Below are positions 32,337-41,101 of a stretch of DNA of 64,000 bases, piece after piece. Position numbers and translations under genes: made by a program. A model generated the notes under the pieces. The model was not told where the DNA came from and did no database searches. It saw only the letters and a list, made by a program, of their open reading frames with translations. Numbering within the stretch: position 1 is the stretch's first letter; every line of letters begins with the position of its first letter. This DNA comes from Paenibacillus rhizosphaerae (lineage in GTDB: Bacteria > Bacillota > Bacilli > Paenibacillales > Paenibacillaceae): contig NZ_JACHXJ010000001.1 in assembly GCF_014192015.1 (NCBI RefSeq), forward strand, positions 806,001 to 870,000, given 5' to 3'.

Positions 32337-33256
32337 GCGTAGGCGTAATTATGGGCGGAGATTCCTCCGAACGGGAAGTGTCGCTGATGACGGGCAGGGA
32401 GATCATCTCGCATTTGGACCCAGCCAAATACGAAGTCCGGGCGATCGAAATCGCGAGGAAACGGGATTTGCCGCAGCAACTGGCCGGCATCGACATGGCC
32501 GTTATCGCCCTTCACGGCAAATATGGGGAAGACGGAACGATTCAGGGTACGCTGGAGACGCTCGGTGTCCCGTTCACCGGCAGCGGTGTTCTGGCGAGCA
32601 GCCTGTGCATGGACAAAAATATGGCGAAGAAGCTGCTCCGTTACGAAGGTGTAGAGACGCCCGACTGGATGCTGCTGACGAGTCCGGATGAACTGGACGA
32701 TGTGCTTGCCTCGAAACCGGTCTATCCGCTTGTCGTCAAGCCAAACACCGGCGGTTCCAGCGTCGGCGTCACGCTGGCGCGGGATGCGCAGGGCTTGAGG
32801 GAAGCGGTGGAGCGCGCTTTTCACTGGGACGATGAGGTTATCCTCGAGCAGTACATCGAGGGCGAGGAAATCACATGCAGCCTGCTGAACGGCGAATACC
32901 TTCCGGTCCTGTCGATCAAGCCGAACGGGGAGTTTTTCGATTACACTTCCAAATACGAAGAAGGGGAGAGCGAAGAAGCCGTCGCCAGCCTGGATCCGGA
33001 TACCGCCGAACGCGTCCGCGTGGCCGCCGAGCTCAGCTGGAGGGTACTGAAATGCAGCGTGTACGCGAGGGTGGATGTCATGCTCCATCAGGGCATTCCC
33101 TACGTGATGGAGGTCAACACGCTGCCCGGTATGACCCGGACCAGTCTGCTGCCCAAGAGCGCGCAGGCCGCAGGCATTTCCTTCTCCGCCCTGCTGGACC
33201 GGATCATCGAGGGGTCTCTGGCTGAACGCCGGCGGGAATACGGACATGTGGTGTAA
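32330..33256 (+). CDS. ddl: D-alanine--D-alanine ligase
   Basis: A 308-residue ATP-grasp ligase that joins two D-alanines, making the dipeptide at the end of the peptidoglycan stem. It has the N-terminal GVIMGGDSSEREVSLMTG, a central KPNTGGSSVGVT ATP loop, and the C-terminal EVNTLPGMTRTSLLPKSA substrate-binding segment with the Asn-x-x-Pro-Gly pattern of Ddl. The length fits the DdlB size class. The ATG lies inside the MocR-regulator gene, with GGAGAAC upstream, giving coupled translation. Confidence 0.95.
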   Translation: MLSVGVIMGGDSSEREVSLMTGREIISHLDPAKYEVRAIEIARKRDLPQQLAGIDMAVIALHGKYGEDGTIQGTLETLGVPFTGSGVLASSLCMDKNMAKKLLRYEGVETPDWMLLTSPDELDDVLASKPVYPLVVKPNTGGSSVGVTLARDAQGLREAVERAFHWDDEVILEQYIEGEEITCSLLNGEYLPVLSIKPNGEFFDYTSKYEEGESEEAVASLDPDTAERVRVAAELSWRVLKCSVYARVDVMLHQGIPYVMEVNTLPGMTRTSLLPKSAQAAGISFSALLDRIIEGSLAERRREYGHVV

Positions 33257-33271
33257 TCGATGGGTAACAGC

Positions 33272-33320
33272 AAAGGAGCTGGCTTTTCGGGCGGATCGCC
33301 CTGAAAGCAGCTCCTTTTTT
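33272..33320 (+). terminator. Terminator of the ddlR-like/ddl unit
   Basis: AAAGGAGCTG pairs with CAGCTCCTTT, enclosing a second stem GGGCG/CGCCC; six T residues follow. Confidence 0.9.
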
Positions 33321-33502
33321 AAAGTTACCAGCAAAATATAAACTTCCGAAGCGAACTATCTGATCTCGGTAGATAAGCTTCCGGTAAACGCGGTATGTCT
33401 TCCTTGAACGCACGTCGATGGACATTTCGTTTTACTTACGGGATCGGAACTTTTTCAGCCGCCAGCGTGAGTGAACCAAGTTTACACTCGGAACCCTGCG
33501 GA

Positions 33503-34429
33503 TTATTTAAAGATGCCGCTGATCTTTTCGACCTCGGTATCCGTTAATTGGACGTCCAGCGTCTTCAGATTTTCCTTCACCTGCTCCGGTTTTTTCGCTC
33601 CGGGAATCAGGGCGTCGATGGCCGGCTGCTTCAGGTACCAGGCCAGCACCAAATGGGCCACTTCGACGTTCTTCTGCGCGGCGATCGGCCGCAGCCGCTC
33701 GACCTTGTCCAGGTTCCGGGCGAAAGCTTCGCCTTGAAAGAGCGGATTGTTCGCGCGCAAGTCGCCGAACGTGGTGTCTTTCGTATATTTGCCGCCAAGC
33801 AGTCCGGAAGCCAGCGGGAAATATGGGACAAACGAGATGCCGTTGGCTTCGCAGTATGGAAGCAGTTCCTTTTCCGCGTCCCGGGCAAAGAGGTTGTATT
33901 CGGACTGGAGCACATCCACATAGCCGTTAACGTTCGCTTCTTTCAGCTGGTCAATGCTGAAATTCGATACGCCGATGGCCCGGATTTTGCCCTGTTCCTT
34001 CAGCTTCTGCAGCGCTCCGACGGCTTCGGCCTTTGGTGTCTGCTCATCGGGGAAATGGATGTAGAACAGGTCGATGTAATCCGTCTGCAGGCGTCTTAGA
34101 CTGTCTTCGACCGACTGCTGCAAAAAGGCCGGCGAATTGTCCATCACGACTTTACCATCCACAAACTTGTGCGCGCCTTTGGTCGCGAGGACGGCATTCG
34201 TTCTGCCTTTCTCCTTCAGCACCTCGCCGATCAGCTCTTCGGAGCGGCCTGGACCGTAAATGAACGCAGTATCCAGGAAATTCACGCCGAGGTCGAGGGC
34301 GGTCCGAACCACGTCCCTGCCTGTTTCTTCATTTAAATTCGGATACAGATTATGCCCGCCGACGGCGTTCGCCCCGAGCCCAATCGGATTCACTTGCAGA
34401 TCGCTTTTGCCTAAACGAATCGTAGCCAT
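33503..34429 (-). CDS. Aldo/keto reductase
   Basis: A 308-residue TIM-barrel NADPH oxidoreductase. The AKR pattern is visible: [10 protein letters not shown] and [20 protein letters not shown] give the catalytic Asp and Tyr, the Lys is near KGAHKF, and later [17 protein letters not shown] and the [14 protein letters not shown] segment appear. It lies in the YhdN/IolS-like group, which reduce aldehydes and ketones of broad range; the natural substrate is unknown. ATG at 34429, behind GAAGGAGAG. The gene stands alone between ddl and the acyltransferase. Confidence 0.93.
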   Translation of the reverse strand: MATIRLGKSDLQVNPIGLGANAVGGHNLYPNLNEETGRDVVRTALDLGVNFLDTAFIYGPGRSEELIGEVLKEKGRTNAVLATKGAHKFVDGKVVMDNSPAFLQQSVEDSLRRLQTDYIDLFYIHFPDEQTPKAEAVGALQKLKEQGKIRAIGVSNFSIDQLKEANVNGYVDVLQSEYNLFARDAEKELLPYCEANGISFVPYFPLASGLLGGKYTKDTTFGDLRANNPLFQGEAFARNLDKVERLRPIAAQKNVEVAHLVLAWYLKQPAIDALIPGAKKPEQVKENLKTLDVQLTDTEVEKISGIFK

Positions 34430-34752
34430 GGTGATCTCTCCTTCTCTAAATTCATGTATGTACATCTCTAATGATCATATCAAATGTAGAACTGTTTATT
34501 CAATATGTACAGTTAGGCGGGAGTACATGAGAGGGAGACGGAGCAAAGATAAAAATACTATGGACGGATAGTATTCATGGATACAGACCGTTGATGCAGA
34601 AGATTTTGCTAAACTGAACGGACGGCTCCACTGAAAATGAATCTAATAAAGCCGGGAACGGAAAATTCCGTTCCCGGCTGATGTGCGGCATTGCCTGCCG
34701 AATTCCAGTAAAGGGATAACAGTCACGTATGAGAGCAAACACGCTTAACAGG
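34430..34752. other. 323-base gap between aldo/keto reductase and acyltransferase genes
   Basis: It holds the promoter region of the reductase gene (minus strand) and, near 34650-34679, the terminator of the acyltransferase gene. I see no gene, RNA motif or repeat otherwise. Confidence 0.5.
34646..34679 (-). terminator. Terminator of the O-acyltransferase gene
   Basis: AGCCGGGAACGGAA pairs perfectly with TTCCGTTCCCGGCT (14 bp); on the minus strand TTTATTAG follows. The T tract is short but the stem is very stable. Confidence 0.7.
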
Positions 34753-36867
34753 TCATTTCTTTGATCCGACCGCGTCAGTGATCAGCGATGTCAGCAGCTT
34801 GGCTCCATCCGCCTTGAGATGGACCCCGTCGGGTGTAAAGAAGGACTGTCCGCTGCTCGCTTTGTACCAATCAAGCAGCGTCGCATTGTCATGGGCGTCG
34901 GCCGCATTACGGAGCGCCGAGTTAACCGTGCTTTCCCAGTTTCTCGGCACCCGGGTGTTAACGAGCACAACCTGCCGGACGTCCTTCAGCGAGTCGAGAA
35001 GCCGGGAAAGCTGTTTGGAGCTGAAGGCGCCGTTGGTTCCGAGCTCGATCACCACGTAGTCGCCGAGCTTGCCTTCCGCCCGGAGACGCTCCACGATGTC
35101 CGGCGCTTCCGACATTTGCCGGCCGATCTCGGCATCGACGACGATGCCGGGAAGGTACTGCTGTAAATATGGTGCGGCGTCCAGCAGGATGGAGTCGCCG
35201 ATGGCGCTTACCGCCAGGTTCCGCTTGACCGGAGTAGGGGTGTTCGTTCCCGCTGCGGGAGCACCGGAGCCTTGCCCGGACGCTTTGCCTTGACCCTCTC
35301 CCGGCTCGCCGGTCTTGACGGGAGGCTTGCCGGCCACGCCAACGGGATTAGTGGACGATTTCGCTTTGCCGCCGGCGGAAGGCGGGTCTTCCGCTTGAGC
35401 GGTGCCCGAAGCTGTGTTATCCGCCTCCTGCTGGCCCTGGGCTGCGGGAGGCGTCTGCGCGCCAGTCTGACCGCCCGCGGAGGATTCCGCCTGGCCAGCG
35501 TCATGACGATCGCCGCCCTTTGCGGTTTGCTGGCCGGAGTCAGCGGCATCCGGGCCACCTGTGCCGCCACCGGCAGCGGAAACCTCCTGTGACGCCGAGC
35601 CGGCGCCGTCAGCCCCGGATGCGGCCGGGCCGAGCGCCTGGACGGTGGAGGCCACCGCCGGTGTCCGGGCGATGCCCGTGCAGGAGATAATGACCAGCAG
35701 CAGCAGGGTCGCCCCGGTAATCCAGCCCTTCAGCGGAATCTGGTCCAGACCCAGTTTGCCGGAGCGCAGCTTCTTCCACCCTTTTCCCAATAACCCTTTG
35801 CGGATCGGCTCTTCGATCAAAGTATACGACAGCGCAGCCAGCGCAATGCTGGCAGCAACCTGAAATACGGCTTTCAGGACGCTCACGTCTTCGGCTCCGT
35901 TCGTTGTGGATAAAATAATTACTGGATAATGCCATATGTATATGCCGTAAGAGCGAACGCCGAGCCATCGCAGCGGCTTGCAGCCAATCCATCGGCCGAC
36001 CCGGCTTGCCGGATGCGCAAGCACGGCCACGGCGGCGGCTGCGGCCAGCGACAGGAGGACTAAGCCGCCGGGGTACAGGAATGCGTCGTATTCGTTGGTG
36101 CTCCAGATCATGACCAAAATCGCTGCTATGCTGAGCATGCCGACCCCATCCAGCAAGCGCCTGGAGAACCGGTCGATCCGGGGAGACAGCTTGCGGCTGG
36201 GCCAAATGATGCTGAGCGCGGCACCGATCAGGAGCGAAAACGCCCGGGTATCCGTCCCGTAATAGACCCGGCTGGGATCCGTCCCCGGATCGTAGATGAC
36301 CAGCATTGCCAGGGCGGACACCACCGCGGCCGAGAGTATGAACAGAAACATTTTTCCCCGCCGCGGGGCGAGCCTCAAACCGATCAGCATGAGCAGCGGC
36401 CACAGCACGTAAAACTGCTCCTCAACCGATAATGACCACAGATGTCCGAGCGGCGAGACCGGGCCGAATTTTTCAAAGTACGAAACCTGGTGGTAGATCA
36501 GATACCAATTGTTGACATAAAAGAGTGACGAGATGGCGTCGCCCTTTAAAACAGGCATCGTAGACGGCCGCGCCAATGTCACCCAGGCGGTCACCGCGGC
36601 GAGCATGACGATCATGGCGGGAAGCAGCCTTCGGCATCGTCTGACCCAAAACTGCTTCAGGTCGAGCGTTCCGCTCCTTCGCCACTCGGCGGTAAGAAGA
36701 TCGGTGATCAAATATCCGGACAGGACGAAAAATATGCTGACGCCGAGCAGTCCCCCCGGCGCCCAGTTGACGTTCAGATGATACAAAATGACAGCGAAAA
36801 CAGCCAGGGTCCGGAGTCCGTCCAGTCCCGGCATATATCTTTTTTCATTCGGCGAGAGATGAATCAT
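34753..36867 (-). CDS. OafA/OatA-like O-acyltransferase with extracellular SGNH domain
   Basis: A 704-residue membrane protein. The N-terminal acyltransferase-3 part (about 1-400) has about ten helices, starting with YMPGLDGLRTLAVFAVILYH, where the last His is the conserved one, and FFVLSGYLITDLL. An outer linker (about 410-545) is built almost only of Ala, Gly, Ser, Gln, Pro and Thr. The C-terminal SGNH domain (about 550-704) has Ser559 in GDSIL, Asn in GTNG, and Asp680/His683 in DGVH. Relatives acetylate peptidoglycan (OatA, conferring lysozyme resistance) or other surface polymers; target unproven. It is longer than OatA (about 600) because of the linker. No clear ribosome site is seen. 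Confidence 0.9.
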   Translation of the reverse strand: MIHLSPNEKRYMPGLDGLRTLAVFAVILYHLNVNWAPGGLLGVSIFFVLSGYLITDLLTAEWRRSGTLDLKQFWVRRCRRLLPAMIVMLAAVTAWVTLARPSTMPVLKGDAISSLFYVNNWYLIYHQVSYFEKFGPVSPLGHLWSLSVEEQFYVLWPLLMLIGLRLAPRRGKMFLFILSAAVVSALAMLVIYDPGTDPSRVYYGTDTRAFSLLIGAALSIIWPSRKLSPRIDRFSRRLLDGVGMLSIAAILVMIWSTNEYDAFLYPGGLVLLSLAAAAAVAVLAHPASRVGRWIGCKPLRWLGVRSYGIYIWHYPVIILSTTNGAEDVSVLKAVFQVAASIALAALSYTLIEEPIRKGLLGKGWKKLRSGKLGLDQIPLKGWITGATLLLLVIISCTGIARTPAVASTVQALGPAASGADGAGSASQEVSAAGGGTGGPDAADSGQQTAKGGDRHDAGQAESSAGGQTGAQTPPAAQGQQEADNTASGTAQAEDPPSAGGKAKSSTNPVGVAGKPPVKTGEPGEGQGKASGQGSGAPAAGTNTPTPVKRNLAVSAIGDSILLDAAPYLQQYLPGIVVDAEIGRQMSEAPDIVERLRAEGKLGDYVVIELGTNGAFSSKQLSRLLDSLKDVRQVVLVNTRVPRNWESTVNSALRNAADAHDNATLLDWYKASSGQSFFTPDGVHLKADGAKLLTSLITDAVGSKK

Positions 36868-37189
36868 AGCGGCTTACCCGGCTTTCCAGGAAGGCGGGCG
36901 GCGCTGTTGTCAATGGTTATGTATGAGCTTCTCGGGATGTATGTGCCCATTCTTTAGCTGCCTCCAGACATTGATGATCGGTAAAACATAAGTTTTCCAT
37001 GTCATACTTTATCATAGGGCACCGGAGGGAAAGTTACAAAATGATTGCGTTCATTTCACATTTTATTCATTATGGATATAGATTGAACTAAAGTTTTGTA
37101 CTGAACTTCCTGTTGTTAAAGCCCTCTAACATTCATATCTTTAGTTTATTCGATGTAGTTAGATCTGCAGAAAGTGGGGAATGAATGAA
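36868..37189. other. 322-base gap between divergent acyltransferase and GNAT genes
   Basis: The only feature I see is a candidate promoter for the GNAT gene: TTGTTA (37113-37118) and TATCTT (37136-37141) with a 17-base spacer. The acyltransferase promoter must lie in the other part, where AT-rich stretches occur but no convincing box is found. No gene or structured RNA is seen. Confidence 0.45.
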
Positions 37190-38071
37190 ATGAATGTAAT
37201 CATGAGAAGGATGAGTGAATTTTCGCCTGCCGAGCTTACGGATCTTTGGAACGAAGGGTTCAAGGGGTATTCGGTCCCCATTACGATGAGCATGGACATG
37301 CTCCTCAAGAGAAGCGCGGATCAAGGATTGTCGCTCGCCCATTCGATCGTCGGATGCGTGGACGGCGTTCCCGTCGGTTTTGTCATGAATGGTCTGCGGA
37401 TGAATGAAGGCGTGAAAACAGCCTGGAACGGGGGAACGGGGATCATCCCGGACTATCGGGGCAAAGGCATCGGCAAACTGCTGATCAAGGCCAGCCTCGA
37501 GCTGTACAAAGCGGAAGGGGCGGAAGCTGCCCTGCTGGAAGCGCTGAGTGACAACAAGCCGGCGATTTCGCTGTACGAGCGGATGGGGTATGAGGTCATT
37601 GACGAGCTCTTTTTCTATGAATGCACCAGCCTGAATGATGAAGCGCTGGCCGGCGGTTCCGGGGAGTACGAATTCCGCCGTGGCATTCCGCAGGATATCC
37701 AGAGGCTGTATGTGCCGGTCAATAACCAGCCCTGGCAGACGCAATGGGAGAGCGTCGTGAACGGCGAATCGCTGATTGCCTTTGATCCGGAAGGTCGGCC
37801 TGCCGGTTACGCACTGTATAAAAGGGGCTTCGATAATCAAGGGGCGCATACGTCCACGTCGCTGTTTCAATGCAAGATTCTAGGCGAGCAAAGCGAAAAC
37901 GCTTTGACGCTGATGAAGGGTCTCTTAAGCGAAGTGCTTGGGCCGTCCAGCCGTGGACTGACCCTGCGCACCGTCAATATTCCCGGGACCGAAACGATGC
38001 TGACGAGCGTGCTGAAGGAGGCCGGTTTTGGCATATCGGTCAGCCAGGTACATATGAAACGCAGCGTATAA
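37190..38071 (+). CDS. Two-domain GNAT acetyltransferase
   Basis: A 293-residue protein. The N-terminal half is a typical GNAT domain with motif A GIIPDYRGKGIGKLLI and DNKPAISLYERMGYE. The second half (about 155-293) is shorter on motifs but resembles another degenerate GNAT-like domain, with RGIPQDIQRLY and TMLTSVLKEAGFGISVSQVHM. Acceptor unknown. The start is the ATG at 37190 rather than 37181, because AAGTGGGGA would touch the latter. It is a single gene facing away from the acyltransferase. Confidence 0.82.
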   Translation: MNVIMRRMSEFSPAELTDLWNEGFKGYSVPITMSMDMLLKRSADQGLSLAHSIVGCVDGVPVGFVMNGLRMNEGVKTAWNGGTGIIPDYRGKGIGKLLIKASLELYKAEGAEAALLEALSDNKPAISLYERMGYEVIDELFFYECTSLNDEALAGGSGEYEFRRGIPQDIQRLYVPVNNQPWQTQWESVVNGESLIAFDPEGRPAGYALYKRGFDNQGAHTSTSLFQCKILGEQSENALTLMKGLLSEVLGPSSRGLTLRTVNIPGTETMLTSVLKEAGFGISVSQVHMKRSV

Positions 38072-38364
38072 CGGGTTCAGGCGTTCGCAGACGGTTCATT
38101 AGGCGACCGGGCGGGCGATTCGGTTCCCTTGTCTACCCCGATAGGGGGCTGATGCTTGTGCAGTTTCGCGGTTATTGTTAAGATATGTTGCGGGCGGTTT
38201 CGATTCGAAAGTCAAAACCGGACGAGCGTTTGGCCTGAATCAGGATCAAATGGATCAACTTATGTTGAAATTGGAATCGGTTACATCCGGAACATCAGGC
38301 TTGGGACGAAAGGCTTTTACAGCACAGGTGATTACTTTTATACCTTGAATCAGGAGGATGCATC

Positions 38365-39768
38365 ATGGCGAGTACAAGTATTATTCTAAGGGTTGAGCTG
38401 GATCACGGGAAAGTGACTTTTGGGGATGTCGCCGCTGCGATCAGCAAATCGGGAGGGGACATTACCTCCATCGACGTCATCCGCCCCGGGAAGGATTCCT
38501 CTGTGCGGGATATTACGGTTGAAGTGGCCGACACGCAGGAGGATCGCGTCGTTGAATCGCTGAAGCGGCATGAAGGCATCAGGCTGATCAACGTGTCCGA
38601 CCGGACCTTTCTCGTTCACTTGGGTGGCAAAATCAAGGTTCAGCCGACACTGCCGATCAAAAACCGGGATGACTTATCGCGTGTGTATACGCCAGGCGTG
38701 GCCAAGGTGTGCACCGCGATCTACGAAGACCAGGATAAAGCTTATTCGCTCACGATTAAACGCAATACGGTAGCGGTCATTACCGACGGCACAGCCGTGC
38801 TTGGACTTGGGGATATCGGCCCGCATGCGGCCGCTCCCGTGATGGAAGGCAAGGCGATGCTGTTCAAGCAGCTTGCCGGCGTCGATGCGTTTCCGATCTG
38901 CCTGGACACGACGGATACGGAGGAAATTATCCGGACGATCAAAGCCATCAGCCCGATTTTCGGCGGCATCAACCTGGAGGACATCAGCTCTCCGCGCTGC
39001 TTCGAAATCGAGACTCGGCTGGCCCAGGAGCTGGATATGCCGATATTCCATGATGACCAGCACGGGACGGCCGTGGTCGTCATCGCCGGTCTCTTGAACG
39101 CCCTCAAGGTGGTCAACAAACGGATGGAAAATATCCGGGTTGTCGTGAACGGCATCGGTGCAGCGGGCGTATCCATTTGCAAAATGCTCCTTAGCGCCGG
39201 CGTAACCAAGCTGGTTCCGGTTGACCGCGAAGGCGCGATCGTCAGGGGAGGTACATACAGCCACCCGATGTGGCAGTGGCTGGCAGACCAGCCACAGGTA
39301 GAAGCGAACGAAGGCGCGCTTAAAGAGGTCATCAAAGGGGCCGACGTGTTCATCGGCGTATCGCGCGGCAATCTGCTGAACGGGGAGGATATCCGCGGCA
39401 TGGGGCCGGATCCGATCGTCTTTGCCATGGCGAATCCAGAGCCGGAGGTGTCGCCGGAAGAGGCGATTCCGCATTCCCGGGTCTATGCGACCGGCCGCAG
39501 CGATTATCCGAACCAGATCAACAACGTACTCGTCTTCCCGGGCTTGTTCCGGGGTGCGCTTGACTGCCGGGCACGCTGCATCAACGAACCGATGAAGCTG
39601 GCTGCTGCACGGGCGATCGCATCGGTTGTCACCGGCGGGGAATTGAACGAGCTGTACATCATCCCGAGCATTTTTAACGAGCAGGTTGTGATCGAGATCC
39701 GCAAAGCGGTGATCCAGGCGGCGATCCTGACCGGGGTGGCGCGCAGAATTCCGAAGGACTTTAGATAA
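38365..39768 (+). CDS. NAD-dependent malic enzyme with N-terminal ACT domain
   Basis: A 467-residue enzyme that decarboxylates malate to pyruvate with reduction of NAD(P). Residues about 1-75 form an ACT regulatory domain (ILRVELDHGKVTFGDVAAAI). The malic core follows with DDLSRVYTPGVAKVC, ITDGTAVLGLGDIGPHA and the metal-binding FHDDQHGTAVV, then an NAD domain with VVNGIGAAGVSICK. ACT domains usually bind amino acids, so allosteric control is likely; the effector is unknown. The ATG follows CAGGAGGATGCATC. The 293 bases before it have no gene. Coenzyme choice cannot be told safely from sequence alone. Confidence 0.94.
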   Translation: MASTSIILRVELDHGKVTFGDVAAAISKSGGDITSIDVIRPGKDSSVRDITVEVADTQEDRVVESLKRHEGIRLINVSDRTFLVHLGGKIKVQPTLPIKNRDDLSRVYTPGVAKVCTAIYEDQDKAYSLTIKRNTVAVITDGTAVLGLGDIGPHAAAPVMEGKAMLFKQLAGVDAFPICLDTTDTEEIIRTIKAISPIFGGINLEDISSPRCFEIETRLAQELDMPIFHDDQHGTAVVVIAGLLNALKVVNKRMENIRVVVNGIGAAGVSICKMLLSAGVTKLVPVDREGAIVRGGTYSHPMWQWLADQPQVEANEGALKEVIKGADVFIGVSRGNLLNGEDIRGMGPDPIVFAMANPEPEVSPEEAIPHSRVYATGRSDYPNQINNVLVFPGLFRGALDCRARCINEPMKLAAARAIASVVTGGELNELYIIPSIFNEQVVIEIRKAVIQAAILTGVARRIPKDFR

Positions 39769-39824
39769 AACGGGAGTTTGCGATGATCCACTAATTTTGT
39801 GTTCCTGAATACGAAAAATAAAAC

Positions 39825-39880
39825 AACCGTCCCTTGCAAAGCGGTGTCACCCGGACATCGCAGCAAGGGGCGGTTTTTAT
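39825..39880 (+). terminator. Terminator of the malic enzyme gene
   Basis: AACCGTCCCTTGC pairs with GCAAGGGGCGGTT (one mismatch) and runs into TTTTTA. Confidence 0.8.
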
Positions 39881-39977
39881 TTGCCGACAATAAAAGATAA
39901 CGGACATAGCTAAAACGATCTGCATTATTCGGATGTTTTCGAAAGTTTATGGGATATTTTGTACTTAGGCCGGGAGC

Positions 39978-39983
39978 TATAAT
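39978..39983 (+). promoter_or_regulatory. Candidate -10 box of the glycan-utilisation locus
   Basis: TATAAT lies 44 bases before the GH130 start. No good -35 hexamer is present at 16-18 bases, as expected for a promoter that needs an activator such as the AraC-type regulator encoded downstream. Confidence 0.55.
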
Positions 39984-40026
39984 TACCGTGACGAGAAAAT
40001 AAAGGGCTTACAAGGAGGCTTTCCCC

Positions 40027-41046
40027 ATGAAGATTACAAGACATCCGGAAAATCCGATCGTCGTTCCGGGAATATATAATTGGAGAAAAGTAACCGTATT
40101 CAATCCGGCGGTGATCATGGATAACTGCAAATTTTACATGATTGAACGGACGGCGGAATCACTGACTCCGTGTAAAAACGTTTTTGGACTCCTCGAAAGC
40201 GAGGACGGCATCCACTTCACCCATGTCAAGGATGAACCGATTGTCACACCGGACATGCTCGGTTTTCCTTACGGGAGTGTTCAGGACCCGCGGATAGTCA
40301 AGATTGAGGGTACGTACTATTTAAATTACGCGCTTCGCCCTTGCGCGATGAGCTACTATCCAACCGGTTCGGGTGTACCTGAGCGTTCCATACCTTCTTA
40401 TCCGGACGGGTGGGGCGAGGAGGAGGGGCACTGGCTCACCCGTTCCTCTATACTCAAGTCGGACAATCTCTTGGACTGGGAGTTTGTATCAGACACGACG
40501 CCGCTGGATATCAATGATCGCGACAATATTTTGTTCCCCGAAAAAATAAACGGGAAATACTACCTTCTTCGGCGTCCTGAAGAATATGTCGGAGAAGCTT
40601 ACGGCACAGAGAAAGCCGCGATGTGGATCACAAGCTCGGAAGACCTCATTCACTGGGAGGAGCCGGTACTCCTCGCCAAAGCCGAAAATCCAGCGTGGGA
40701 GTCTAAAAAAATCGGCGGTTCCACCCCTCCGGTACGTACGGATCACGGCTGGCTGGTCCTTTACCACGGGGTGGATGAAGACACGGTGTACCGCGTTGGA
40801 GCGATGCTGCTGGATTTGGAACAACCGGAGAAGGTCATCGCCCGGACGACGAATTATATTATGGAGCCGGAAACTTATTACGAGAAATTTGGCTACCAAA
40901 TTCCAAACGTCATTTTCCCGACCGGCAACGTGGTAAAAGACGGACTTCTCTATATTTATTATGGCGTGACGGATACGGCGATTGCGCTGGCTACCGTTCC
41001 GCTGGATGACCTGGTCCAGCATATTCTGAACGAATCTTTGGTGTAG
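40027..41046 (+). CDS. Glycoside hydrolase family 130 phosphorylase, beta-mannoside type
   Basis: A 339-residue cytoplasmic protein with the five-bladed propeller of GH130. Visible landmarks are HPENPIVVPG at the start, FNPAVIMDNCKFYMIERTAE, QDPRIVKIEGTYYLNY and the late TPPVRTDHGWLVLYHG. GH130 enzymes phosphorolyse beta-mannosides, such as mannosyl-glucose or beta-1,4- or beta-1,2-mannooligosaccharides, releasing mannose 1-phosphate. The exact linkage cannot be read by eye. It is the first gene of a sugar-uptake locus and would act on the imported oligosaccharide. The ATG follows CAAGGAGG. Confidence 0.88.
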   Translation: MKITRHPENPIVVPGIYNWRKVTVFNPAVIMDNCKFYMIERTAESLTPCKNVFGLLESEDGIHFTHVKDEPIVTPDMLGFPYGSVQDPRIVKIEGTYYLNYALRPCAMSYYPTGSGVPERSIPSYPDGWGEEEGHWLTRSSILKSDNLLDWEFVSDTTPLDINDRDNILFPEKINGKYYLLRRPEEYVGEAYGTEKAAMWITSSEDLIHWEEPVLLAKAENPAWESKKIGGSTPPVRTDHGWLVLYHGVDEDTVYRVGAMLLDLEQPEKVIARTTNYIMEPETYYEKFGYQIPNVIFPTGNVVKDGLLYIYYGVTDTAIALATVPLDDLVQHILNESLV

Positions 41047-41101
41047 GACAGCAGCTCCAATGCTTAGGAATACTACTTTTTATGAAAAGAAGGGGAAGGG
41101 T

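Noticed and set aside
38072..38364. Gap before the malic enzyme gene, checked for a leader RNA or small gene
   Set aside because: No known RNA motif or ribosome-site-supported frame; only a weak CGGTTT/AAACCG pairing without a T run.
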